Assembly: GCA_025054955.1 (NCBI GenBank)
Contig: JANWZE010000025.1
Location: 1-64,000 of the forward strand
Direction of reading: 5' to 3'
Source of the DNA: Blastocatellia bacterium
GTDB lineage: Bacteria; Acidobacteriota; Blastocatellia; HR10; J050
DNA length: 64,000 nucleotides
This document shows positions 43,350-50,112 of the stretch, one piece after another. Numbering within the stretch: the first letter of the stretch is position 1; every line of letters begins with the position of its first letter. Below the pieces are notes generated by a model. That model saw nothing but the letters and a program-made list of their open reading frames with translations. It searched no databases and was not told where the DNA came from. Both the position numbers and the translations under genes were made by a program.

Positions 43350-44008
43350 CAATCCCTCTGAAATTGCCTGTTCCCGCGTGTTGTGCATCGTCTTGTTTGG
43401 CAGCGGGCTTTTCTGGTATCGCCCGATACCATCAAAGCCCGCCAAGCGAACCTCCTAAGAACTGCTTCACGACGCCGGGCTGATTTGCAATGAGTGTTCC
43501 AACGCAATGTACTCCGAGGCGAGCGCACTTAAGCACCTGATAACAAACCCTTTTGCGAAATTTGCAATGAGCTTCAATGATTCGCTCAGATGGATGAGGC
43601 CTCTACATTTTTGCAGTCCGCCCTTGGAAGCGCTCATAGATTGAGCAAGACAATGACCGAGAGAACAATCAGTTAAATGCCCTATAGAAAAACAACGCTC
43701 GCCCTCTTCTCAAATAGAGGATTGGCCATTTCTAGGTAATTTCCCAGCGCCGATCTAAGTAAAAATACCTAGGTGGCTAGGTGATACCACCAATTGTTTT
43801 CACCCCCTGTTATGGAGACAATAGGGGCGGCACTAAAAAAGAACGGTTGTGGGTAGCCGGGTTGGGCTGACAACAACAACACATCTCGCTTCGGCGAGCG
43901 CCCACCTACCGAATCGCTCCCCTCAGATGAGTGAAGGGGCGATGAGAAAAAACAGATGTAGTAGGGTCTGGAACTAGAAGGGTGAATAATAGAGGAGGTT
44001 GGGTCACG
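43350..44008. other. Divergent regulatory region between the export operon and the sigma-54 activator
   Basis: This 659-bp stretch without a gene separates two divergent transcription units. It contains a sigma-54 promoter candidate (43486-43501, minus). A 12-bp direct repeat ATTTGCAATGAG lies at 43483-43494 and 43560-43571. A CCTCT/AGAGG hairpin lies at 43703-43720. CTAGGT boxes are found near 43732, 43768 and 43777. These are possible activator-binding sites, but none is proven. Confidence 0.6.
43486..43501 (-). promoter_or_regulatory. Sigma-54 promoter candidate for the zinc-ribbon/Wza operon
   Basis: Read on the minus strand, the site is TGGAAC-ACTCA-TTGCA. It matches the -24/-12 consensus TGGCAC-N5-TTGCA at all but one position and keeps the GG-N10-GC spacing. 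Transcription would start near 43475, giving a leader of about 126 nt before 43349. A divergent gene at 44009 encodes a sigma-54 activator. Confidence 0.55.
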
Positions 44009-45409
44009 GTGAATCGAACGGTACTACTGGTTACAAAAGACCTCTCGACCGAGAGGGTGATGATGAATACGTTATCGGTGCGGGGCTACCGACTGCTGCT
44101 GGCCGATACGACAGCCTCGGCTTTGGAGCAGCTTCAACAGCATCCAGTTGACGTAGTAATGACGGAGATCGGGCCGCACGGTATCTCAACCGTTGAATCG
44201 CTTGATAAAAGCAGTAGCGATCTGTTGAAAATGAGCGCCGTGGTGATCGCGGCTGAAGATACACCGGTCAGAGTGCTGAGCGAGATCACGCGGCTGGGCA
44301 ACTCTCAGTTGATGATCAAACCGTTTCAGGAGCCGGAGCTGCTTGGCTGCCTCGCCCGTGCGCTGGGTGAACGACTGATCCCACCATCAGTGCCGACGCC
44401 GCTGCGCCAAGGGCCGATGATGACCAACATCATCACCCAGAACCCGCAATTTCAAGCCCTCATGGCCATGGCCACGCGGGCCGCGCGCACCGACGCGACT
44501 ATGTTAATCACCGGCGAAACAGGCACCGGCAAAGAATTACTCGCCCGCGAAATTCACCGATTGAGTCGTCGAGCGGATCAACCATTTGTCACCGTCAATT
44601 GTGCGACGCTTTCTGAGACGTTACTGGAAACCGAACTATTCGGCCACGCGCGCGGCGCGTTCACCGGCGCCGAACAAGCCAAGGCCGGGTATTTTGAAAT
44701 TGCCAACGGCGGCACGGTGTTCCTCGATGAAATTGGCGAAATCAGCCATTCATTCCAACTGAAGCTGCTGCGCATTCTTCAACAGAAGGAATACAATCGC
44801 GTCGGTGACACGCGAACCTACCGCACAGACGTGCGCATCCTGGCTGCGACTAATCAGGACTTGATGCAGGCCGTTCAGCAACAACGGTTCCGCGCCGATT
44901 TGTTTTATCGGCTGAATGTCGTCCATTTGCAACTGCCGCCGCTCAGACAACGCAAAGATGACATCCCGGCGTTAGCTCACTTTTTCTTACACAACTCAGC
45001 CAAGGAACTGGGGCAGCCTGTGACCATGATTGCTCCCGTGGCCTTGCATCTACTGCAACAACACGATTGGCCAGGCAATATCCGTGAGCTACAAAACGTG
45101 ATCGAACGCGCCGTCATTATGTGCGACGGCGATACGCTCGGCCCTGAGCATCTACCCGAATATATCACCGCGAGCGCCCAACCGGACTCGTCGGGAGGCT
45201 TTCCAACACAGAAGCTCGATGCGCCGTTTAAGTTAGCCAAAGAAGAATTCGTCGGAGAATTTGAACGCCGTTACATCCTGCATCATCTCTCGCTCAATCG
45301 CGGCAATGTAGCCAAGACGGCGCGAACAACCGGCATGTTTGAGGGTCATCTTTATCAAAAGATTAAACGTTATCGGATAGACCCCAATCAATTTCGTCAA
45401 CTCGAGTGA
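44009..45409 (+). CDS. Sigma-54-dependent activator with atypical receiver (PrsR-like)
   Basis: This 466-residue protein has an N-terminal receiver-like domain (1-120), an AAA+ sigma-54 interaction domain (about 140-380) and a C-terminal Fis-type helix-turn-helix (RGNVAKTARTTGMFEGHLYQKI, about 430-455, in part). The AAA+ domain has Walker A GETGTGKE near residue 169 and the intact GAFTGA loop near 216. In the receiver, the phosphoacceptor Asp is replaced by Glu (residue 53, DVVMTEIG). The acidic pocket reads TKD and the conserved Thr/Ser is Ala, while the Lys remains (MIKPF). It may be locked active or respond to other inputs. The GTG start is chosen from GAGGAGG 10 nt upstream. The layout matches the XrtA-locus regulator PrsR. 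Confidence 0.86.
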   Translation: MNRTVLLVTKDLSTERVMMNTLSVRGYRLLLADTTASALEQLQQHPVDVVMTEIGPHGISTVESLDKSSSDLLKMSAVVIAAEDTPVRVLSEITRLGNSQLMIKPFQEPELLGCLARALGERLIPPSVPTPLRQGPMMTNIITQNPQFQALMAMATRAARTDATMLITGETGTGKELLAREIHRLSRRADQPFVTVNCATLSETLLETELFGHARGAFTGAEQAKAGYFEIANGGTVFLDEIGEISHSFQLKLLRILQQKEYNRVGDTRTYRTDVRILAATNQDLMQAVQQQRFRADLFYRLNVVHLQLPPLRQRKDDIPALAHFFLHNSAKELGQPVTMIAPVALHLLQQHDWPGNIRELQNVIERAVIMCDGDTLGPEHLPEYITASAQPDSSGGFPTQKLDAPFKLAKEEFVGEFERRYILHHLSLNRGNVAKTARTTGMFEGHLYQKIKRYRIDPNQFRQLE

Positions 45410-45783
45410 GGTCGTGGTTTGATTCGTGGTCACTCGAACGGTGGGAGAGACACAGGAAGGATAACGCGGTGTATGAACCAATGAGCAATGTCCGACGGGC
45501 ACTGTTTATTTTGACCATACCCGATCTTCCGCTCTCCCACCATGTTTTTCCCTCCCGTGCACTGCGTCCAGTCGCCCGTCAGATCTTGGTCCCCTACTCT
45601 TTCACCGCGTCTCTTTCCTCCCGTGCACTGCGTCCAGTCACCCTGCGAATCCCGATCCTGCACTCTCGGAGGGCGTCTTTTTCCATCCCGCCCGTTGTGT
45701 CCAGTCGCCCGTCAAAGGAACGGCTGTAGCACAATCTCCGACCGCTTGTCAGTGAAACCCACGTGTCGCTATTATAGCCGGGC
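45410..45783. other. Intergenic region with tandem 66-bp repeats
   Basis: This 374-bp gap between two plus-strand genes holds three imperfect direct repeats of about 66 bp (see 45530-45716). No open frame with support is seen. A promoter for the downstream lipoprotein gene is likely but not identifiable by consensus. Confidence 0.55.
45530..45716. repeat. Three imperfect 66-bp tandem repeats
   Basis: The block CCTCCCGTGCACTGCGTCC (plus AGTC) is exact at 45551-45573 and 45617-45639. A third degenerate copy lies at 45684-45714 (CCCGCCCGTTGTGTCCAGTC). Each is preceded by a pyrimidine-rich run with TTTCC or TTTTTCC and a CTCT motif, giving a period of 66-67 bp. Confidence 0.65.
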
Positions 45784-47016
45784 ATGCGGACATGGAGGTT
45801 ACAGTGGGTCAAGTTTGTTGGCACGACTGTTGCTCTGATATTCAGTCTATGCTTGTTTAGCTCGTGCGGCAGCAATAGCTCTGACAGGTTGCCGGCGACG
45901 ACCGAACCACATGCTCCATCCACGACTGCGACGAACGCACAGGAGACGTCAGATTCGCTTTCAGCGCAACCGTCATCGGATTCAACGTCATTCGGTCAAG
46001 GTGAAACGCTCGATGATCGGCTTGGCGCATCTGATGGCTTCGCCGCTTCGATTTTCTTTGTAAGCGACCTGACCGGCAGTCTCGACGTGTGCGGCTGTGC
46101 ACAAAATCCACAGGGGGGCATTGCCCGGCAAAAGGGTTTTCTCAACGAGTTTGAGAATCGCTACCGAGGCATTCCCTACCTCTATGTTGATCTTGGTCAC
46201 AGCCTGAGCGAGCGCACCAAATTCGGGACGATGAATTTGCTGGAGCCGGTCAGAGTGGGAAATGAGTGGGTTCTACGCGCTTACAACGAACTGAACGTAT
46301 CGGCGGTGAACGTCTCATTCCGTGACCTCGTGCATCTGAGACACACATTGGCTGCTGATGTCTTCGCCAAGCAACGCCGTGAACTGCCTGTGCTGACCCG
46401 ATTCGTCTCGGCCAACGTCAAACCCAAGACGAATGCTCATGTGGCGTTGCCGCCCTACCTCATTCAAACGCTGCGTGGCGGACGGTTGAAGCGACCGCTG
46501 AAAGTGGCGTTGGTAGGACTGACCGAGGTCGGCACGCTTCCGCTGGAAGCATTCACCATTGAAGACCCGTTGGAAGTTGCGCACCGTGTCATCCCGGAAG
46601 TGAGCGCCAAAGCTGACATCGTTGTGGTCATGGGGTATCTTTCGCGCGCTGTCGGCCAGCGATTGGCTGGCAGCGGCCTTCCATACAATGCCTTACTGAC
46701 GGCCTTTCGCTTGCCGAATCTTCAACCGATCCGGCGCTACGGCAAAAAGCTGTGGGCTACCAGTATCTACGAAGGGCGTTTCTTGGGTGAACTGCGCATT
46801 TACACCGACCCACAGGGACGATTTGCTGATCTGAAGGCGCGCTATATTCCGCTGGATCAGGTTGTGCCGGATGATCCTCGTTTTGCCGCACTACGCAGTG
46901 AGGCGCGCGCTGCCATCAACAAAGCAGGAGAACAGATGAGCAAAGAGGGAACGGCAAACGCAACACCGGCGACCGGGGCCACGAGTCACGAACCACGAGC
47001 CACGAATGAGGATTGA
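45784..47016 (+). CDS. Lipoprotein related to metallophosphoesterases, active site degenerate
   Basis: This 410-residue protein has a lipoprotein signal (LCLFSSC, Cys near residue 27). A Ser/Thr-rich linker to about 75 leads into a domain similar to the N-terminal half of calcineurin-like/5'-nucleotidase proteins that carry a GCGCxxNPxGGLARR signature. Here it reads VCGCAQNPQGGIARQKGF near residue 102. The metal-binding Asp-x-His of the first motif is missing (FVSDLTGS), so catalysis is doubtful. It may be a binding protein. The last 11 residues (ATSHEPRATNE) are encoded by a heptamer repeat that continues past the stop. It is preceded by the 66-bp repeats and followed by a DciA-like gene. 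Confidence 0.7.
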   Translation: MRTWRLQWVKFVGTTVALIFSLCLFSSCGSNSSDRLPATTEPHAPSTTATNAQETSDSLSAQPSSDSTSFGQGETLDDRLGASDGFAASIFFVSDLTGSLDVCGCAQNPQGGIARQKGFLNEFENRYRGIPYLYVDLGHSLSERTKFGTMNLLEPVRVGNEWVLRAYNELNVSAVNVSFRDLVHLRHTLAADVFAKQRRELPVLTRFVSANVKPKTNAHVALPPYLIQTLRGGRLKRPLKVALVGLTEVGTLPLEAFTIEDPLEVAHRVIPEVSAKADIVVVMGYLSRAVGQRLAGSGLPYNALLTAFRLPNLQPIRRYGKKLWATSIYEGRFLGELRIYTDPQGRFADLKARYIPLDQVVPDDPRFAALRSEARAAINKAGEQMSKEGTANATPATGATSHEPRATNED

Positions 47017-47161
47017 TGATTGAACCGCAAACCACGATCTACGATCCACGATTCACGAATCACAGAGCACGAATTACGGACCACAGTTCACGGACCACGT
47101 GTCACGATTCACGAACCACGAGTCACGAACCACGGATCACGGATCACGGACCACAAGCACT
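46977..47161. repeat. Heptamer tandem repeat nCACGAn
   Basis: About 25 units of 7 bp, such as CACGAGT, CACGAAC, CCACGAT, TCACGGA and CCACGGA, run from inside the 3' end of the lipoprotein gene across the gap almost to the next start. A short interruption lies near 47008-47030. The phase of 7 is kept over most of the array. Confidence 0.75.
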
Positions 47162-47175
47162 GAGCGTTGATCAAT

Positions 47176-47619
47176 ATGGACGAGCTGGTTAGTTTGTTGC
47201 CATCCATTTTACAACGATCCGGTTATCAGCCCGATGTGTGTGAGCAAGCGGCATTCGCTGCATGGAATCATGTCGTTGGTAAAGCAGTGGCAGCACGCTG
47301 CGTCCCGTTCCGCCTGCACGAAAAGCACCTGATCGTCATCACGTCTGACAAAACGTGGAAAACGCAATTGCAGAAGATGACCAGTGAAATCATCTTCAAA
47401 ATCGGCCGCGTCTTAGGCGCGCCGTTGGTCACCTACATTGAATACCGGGTTGATCCTCAATACGTGGCCAGACGACAGCAGGAGAGGCCGGCGATTGTTT
47501 TTGACCGACTCGAACAATGGCACGCAGAATTGCAAGCCGACGCTGAGCTGATCGCCGATGATGAATTGCGCGACATCTTTCTGCGAGCTGCCAGCAAATC
47601 CTTGGCCCGCCGCTCTTGA
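47176..47619 (+). CDS. DUF721/DciA-like protein
   Basis: This 147-residue small basic protein is of the DUF721 family, whose DciA members load the replicative helicase in bacteria without DnaC. Recognisable parts are AFAAWNHVVGKAVAARCVPFRLHEKHLIVIT near residues 30-60 (in parts) and SDKTWKTQLQKMTSEIIFKI near 61-80, the typical beta-hairpin plus helix. A C-terminal helical tail is less conserved. The start is uncertain: the ATG at 47176 and a TTG 3 codons earlier both lack a good ribosome binding site. It is separated from gatC by 87 nt and may be cotranscribed with it. A role in replication is inferred from the family only. Confidence 0.75.
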   Translation: MDELVSLLPSILQRSGYQPDVCEQAAFAAWNHVVGKAVAARCVPFRLHEKHLIVITSDKTWKTQLQKMTSEIIFKIGRVLGAPLVTYIEYRVDPQYVARRQQERPAIVFDRLEQWHAELQADAELIADDELRDIFLRAASKSLARRS

Positions 47620-47706
47620 TGAAGAGCCAGACTCGGTGTACGCAACACCTTGACAGGCTCAACGTCATCCAGTTTACTACCCGCTTCGCATGGAGGCCGA
47701 TGAACA

Positions 47707-48003
47707 ATGCCGATCACAGAGCAAGATGTTGAGAAGATTGCCGAACTGGCCAATCTGGAACTCACCGCTGAGGAAAAGAAGTTGTTCACCGTCCAACTGG
47801 CTTCAATCGTTCAATACATCGAGAAACTGAATGAATTGGAGACAACTGATGTGCCGCCGATGATGCACGCTGGCGCCGAGCAAGAGCCGGACGCTGCGCA
47901 ACGCGATGATCATGTCCTGCCCGGTTTGGGTCAGCAAGGCGCGCTGCAAAACGCGCCAGACCCCTGGCAGGGATTTTTCCGTGTCCCCAAAGTGATTGAA
48001 TGA
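47707..48003 (+). CDS. gatC: Glu/Asp-tRNA amidotransferase subunit C
   Basis: This 98-residue subunit stabilises GatA and wraps the GatAB complex that makes Gln-tRNA or Asn-tRNA from misacylated tRNA. It shows [20 protein letters not shown] (in part) at the N-terminus, [19 protein letters not shown], and the conserved [21 protein letters not shown] tail (in part). The ATG has GGAGG about 10 nt upstream. The stop overlaps the gatA start by 4 nt (ATGA). No gatB is visible in the window. Confidence 0.95.
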   Translation: MPITEQDVEKIAELANLELTAEEKKLFTVQLASIVQYIEKLNELETTDVPPMMHAGAEQEPDAAQRDDHVLPGLGQQGALQNAPDPWQGFFRVPKVIE

Positions 48004-49484
48004 GTGGAAGCCGATATATGTCACCAGTCGAACTGCCGATTGACCAATTCCATCAGGCGCTACAACGCGGTGAGACGACCATCCGGGCGACCTGTGAGCA
48101 ATTCTTTGAGCGGATTGATCGGTTCAACGACGTTCTGGGCGCATTCCTCACGCTCAATCGCGACGAGGCGTTTCAACGGGCTGAACAACTCGACCGGCAA
48201 CTTCAGCAGGGCGCGCCACTGAACAAATTGACCGGCGTTCCGGTGGCGATTAAGGACGTTATTTGCACACAAGGGTTGCGCACGACGTGCGCGTCCAAAA
48301 TCCTACAAAACTATGTGCCGCCCTATCAGGCAACGGCTGTCGAGCGATTGCTCGACGCTGGCGCTATCATCCTTGGCAAAACCAACTGCGATGAATTTGC
48401 CATGGGTTCATCAAACGAAAACTCGGGTTATTACCCAGCGCGAAATCCGTGGAACCTCGATCGCGTTCCTGGCGGCTCGTCGGGCGGCTCGGCCGTTGCT
48501 GTCGCGGCTGATCTGTGCATGGCAGCGTTGGGAACTGATACCGGCGGCTCGGTGCGGCAACCCGCCTCGTTCTGTGGCATTGTTGGACTCAAGCCGACCT
48601 ATGGGCGCATCTCGCGTTACGGGCTTGTCGCCTTTGGGTCATCGCTGGATCAAATTGGGCCAATGACTAAATCGGTCAGCGATGCCGCGCGAATGCTCAG
48701 TGTCATGGCTGGCCACGACCCGCATGATGCGACGTCCTCGAATCGTCCTGTGCCTGATTACGGGGCGGCGCTCACCGGTGAGGTGACAGGAATTCGCCTT
48801 GGCGTGCCCCAGGAGTACTTCGGCGCTGGCCTTGATGCTGAGGTCAAACAGGCAGTTGATACGGCGATCGCTCGGCTGGCCCAGATGGGTGCGGATGTCG
48901 TTGAGATTTCGCTGCCCCACACCGAATATGCGATCAGTTGCTACTACATCATCGCCACGGCGGAAGCGTCATCGAATTTGGCTCGGTATGACGGCGTGCG
49001 CTACACAAGCCGCAGCGCCCGCAGCGCCAACCTGCGCCAGATGTATCAACGCACACGCGAGGAAGGATTCGGCGCCGAAGTCAAGCGGCGCATCATGCTG
49101 GGCACGTATGCTCTGTCTGCCGGTTACTACGACGCCTACTACTTGAAGGCACAAAAAGTGCGAACGCTTATAGAACGCGATTTCCGTGACGCTTTCCAGC
49201 AATGTCACCTGATCGTCGCGCCGACATCTCCGACGGTCGCGTTCCGCTTAGGTGAGAGAACCGATGATCCGTTGCAGATGTATTTGGCCGACATTTACAC
49301 AGTCACGGCGAATTTGGCTGGCATTCCCGCAATAAGCATTCCCTGCGGACTGTCGAGCGACGGGCTGCCCATTGGCCTACAGTTTTTAGGTCGCCACTTT
49401 GATGAAGCGCGGCTGCTATGTGTAGCGCATGCGTATGAGCGAGCCTATCCGTTTCAACAGAAGCCGCCGCTGCCTCACCCATGA
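48000..49484 (+). CDS. gatA: Glu/Asp-tRNA amidotransferase subunit A
   Basis: This 494-residue amidase-signature enzyme releases ammonia from glutamine for GatB. The catalytic Ser-cisSer-Lys set is intact: Lys in GVPVAIKDV near residue 82, the glycine-serine block [17 protein letters not shown] near 157, and [14 protein letters not shown] near 181. [19 protein letters not shown] near 268 and ITANLAG-type sequence near 440 fit GatA. The length is close to the usual 485. It overlaps gatC (ATGA). The 3' end is copied exactly in the downstream gap (49516-49552), so the terminal codons QQKPPLPHP occur twice. Confidence 0.96.
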   Translation: MSGSRYMSPVELPIDQFHQALQRGETTIRATCEQFFERIDRFNDVLGAFLTLNRDEAFQRAEQLDRQLQQGAPLNKLTGVPVAIKDVICTQGLRTTCASKILQNYVPPYQATAVERLLDAGAIILGKTNCDEFAMGSSNENSGYYPARNPWNLDRVPGGSSGGSAVAVAADLCMAALGTDTGGSVRQPASFCGIVGLKPTYGRISRYGLVAFGSSLDQIGPMTKSVSDAARMLSVMAGHDPHDATSSNRPVPDYGAALTGEVTGIRLGVPQEYFGAGLDAEVKQAVDTAIARLAQMGADVVEISLPHTEYAISCYYIIATAEASSNLARYDGVRYTSRSARSANLRQMYQRTREEGFGAEVKRRIMLGTYALSAGYYDAYYLKAQKVRTLIERDFRDAFQQCHLIVAPTSPTVAFRLGERTDDPLQMYLADIYTVTANLAGIPAISIPCGLSSDGLPIGLQFLGRHFDEARLLCVAHAYERAYPFQQKPPLPHP

Positions 49485-49552
49485 ATGTTGGCCTCGCTGC
49501 TTTCGTTGTCCCTGCGTTTCAACAGAAGCCGCCGCTGCCTCACCCATGAATG
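49451..49552. repeat. 37-bp exact direct repeat copying the gatA 3' end
   Basis: The 37 bp at 49451-49487 (codons for [10 protein letters not shown], the stop and ATG-type sequence after it) recur exactly at 49516-49552, with a period of 65 bp. This is a recent local duplication. Confidence 0.8.
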
Positions 49553-49640
49553 ACATCAATCAGGTCAGCGACCATCCGGCTACGGCTAACAGCGGGGGCG
49601 ACGCCACGACGCGGGTTTTAATCATGACCCTGTTGGGTCT

Positions 49641-49748
49641 CTGCTCGTCGTGATTACAACACCACACTACGAGCGTCAAACCAACGATGATGATGTCAGT
49701 GCATTTGGCCGGCTGTTCGTCGCTATTACAACACCACACTGGTGAGCG
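49641..49748. repeat. Duplicated 3' end of the Lrp-domain gene
   Basis: A 35-bp segment at 49641-49675 resembles 49713-49748, which includes the stop and last codons of the minus-strand gene. The shared core is ATTACAACACCACACT. Period is 72-73 bp. The gap thus carries partial copies of both flanking gene ends. Confidence 0.65.
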
Positions 49749-49956
49749 TTCGGGTGACGCCGCTGATGCCTTGAATCTTTTTAACAATCATGTTGACCAG
49801 CTCGGACGTATCGTTGGCTTCGACAAACACGATAATGTCATAGGGTCCGGTCACCACGTGCGCTTGCCGGACCCCTGGAATGCGCGCCACGCGTTTGATC
49901 ACCGTTGGCGTTTTGCCGGGTTCTGTTTCGAGAAAGATGTACGCAGATAATGGCAT
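49726..49956 (-). CDS. Stand-alone Lrp/AsnC ligand-binding (RAM) domain
   Basis: This 76-residue protein is just the C-terminal effector domain of Lrp/AsnC regulators: MPLSAYIFLETEPGKTP, then VIKRVARIPGVRQAHVVTGPYDIIVFVE (in part) and SELVNMIVKKIQGISGV. The fold is a beta-alpha-beta ferredoxin-like domain that binds amino acids and forms oligomers. No DNA-binding helix-turn-helix is present, so it is a single-domain sensor of the SraA/STAMP type. The start is fixed by GGAGG 7 nt upstream of 49956. It is convergent with gatA; its 3' end overlaps the copied region. Confidence 0.88.
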   Translation of the reverse strand: MPLSAYIFLETEPGKTPTVIKRVARIPGVRQAHVVTGPYDIIVFVEANDTSELVNMIVKKIQGISGVTRTLTSVVL

Positions 49957-50112
49957 AGGATGACCTCCGTGCTCTGTTGCATTGATTCGCACCAGAGTAT
50001 AGCACGAATGCCAACCATGCGTTCACTCACCGCAGTTAATCTTGGTTATTAGCTGGCGTCGCCGCACAGCCAATCCTTGCGCGAATCATGAGCTGGGCGC
50101 CACGAGTTGATC

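Noticed and set aside
43644-43659. Second sigma-54-like match upstream of the zinc-ribbon gene
   Set aside because: Only GG and TTGCT match; the better site at 43486-43501 is nearer the gene. It is mentioned only for comparison.
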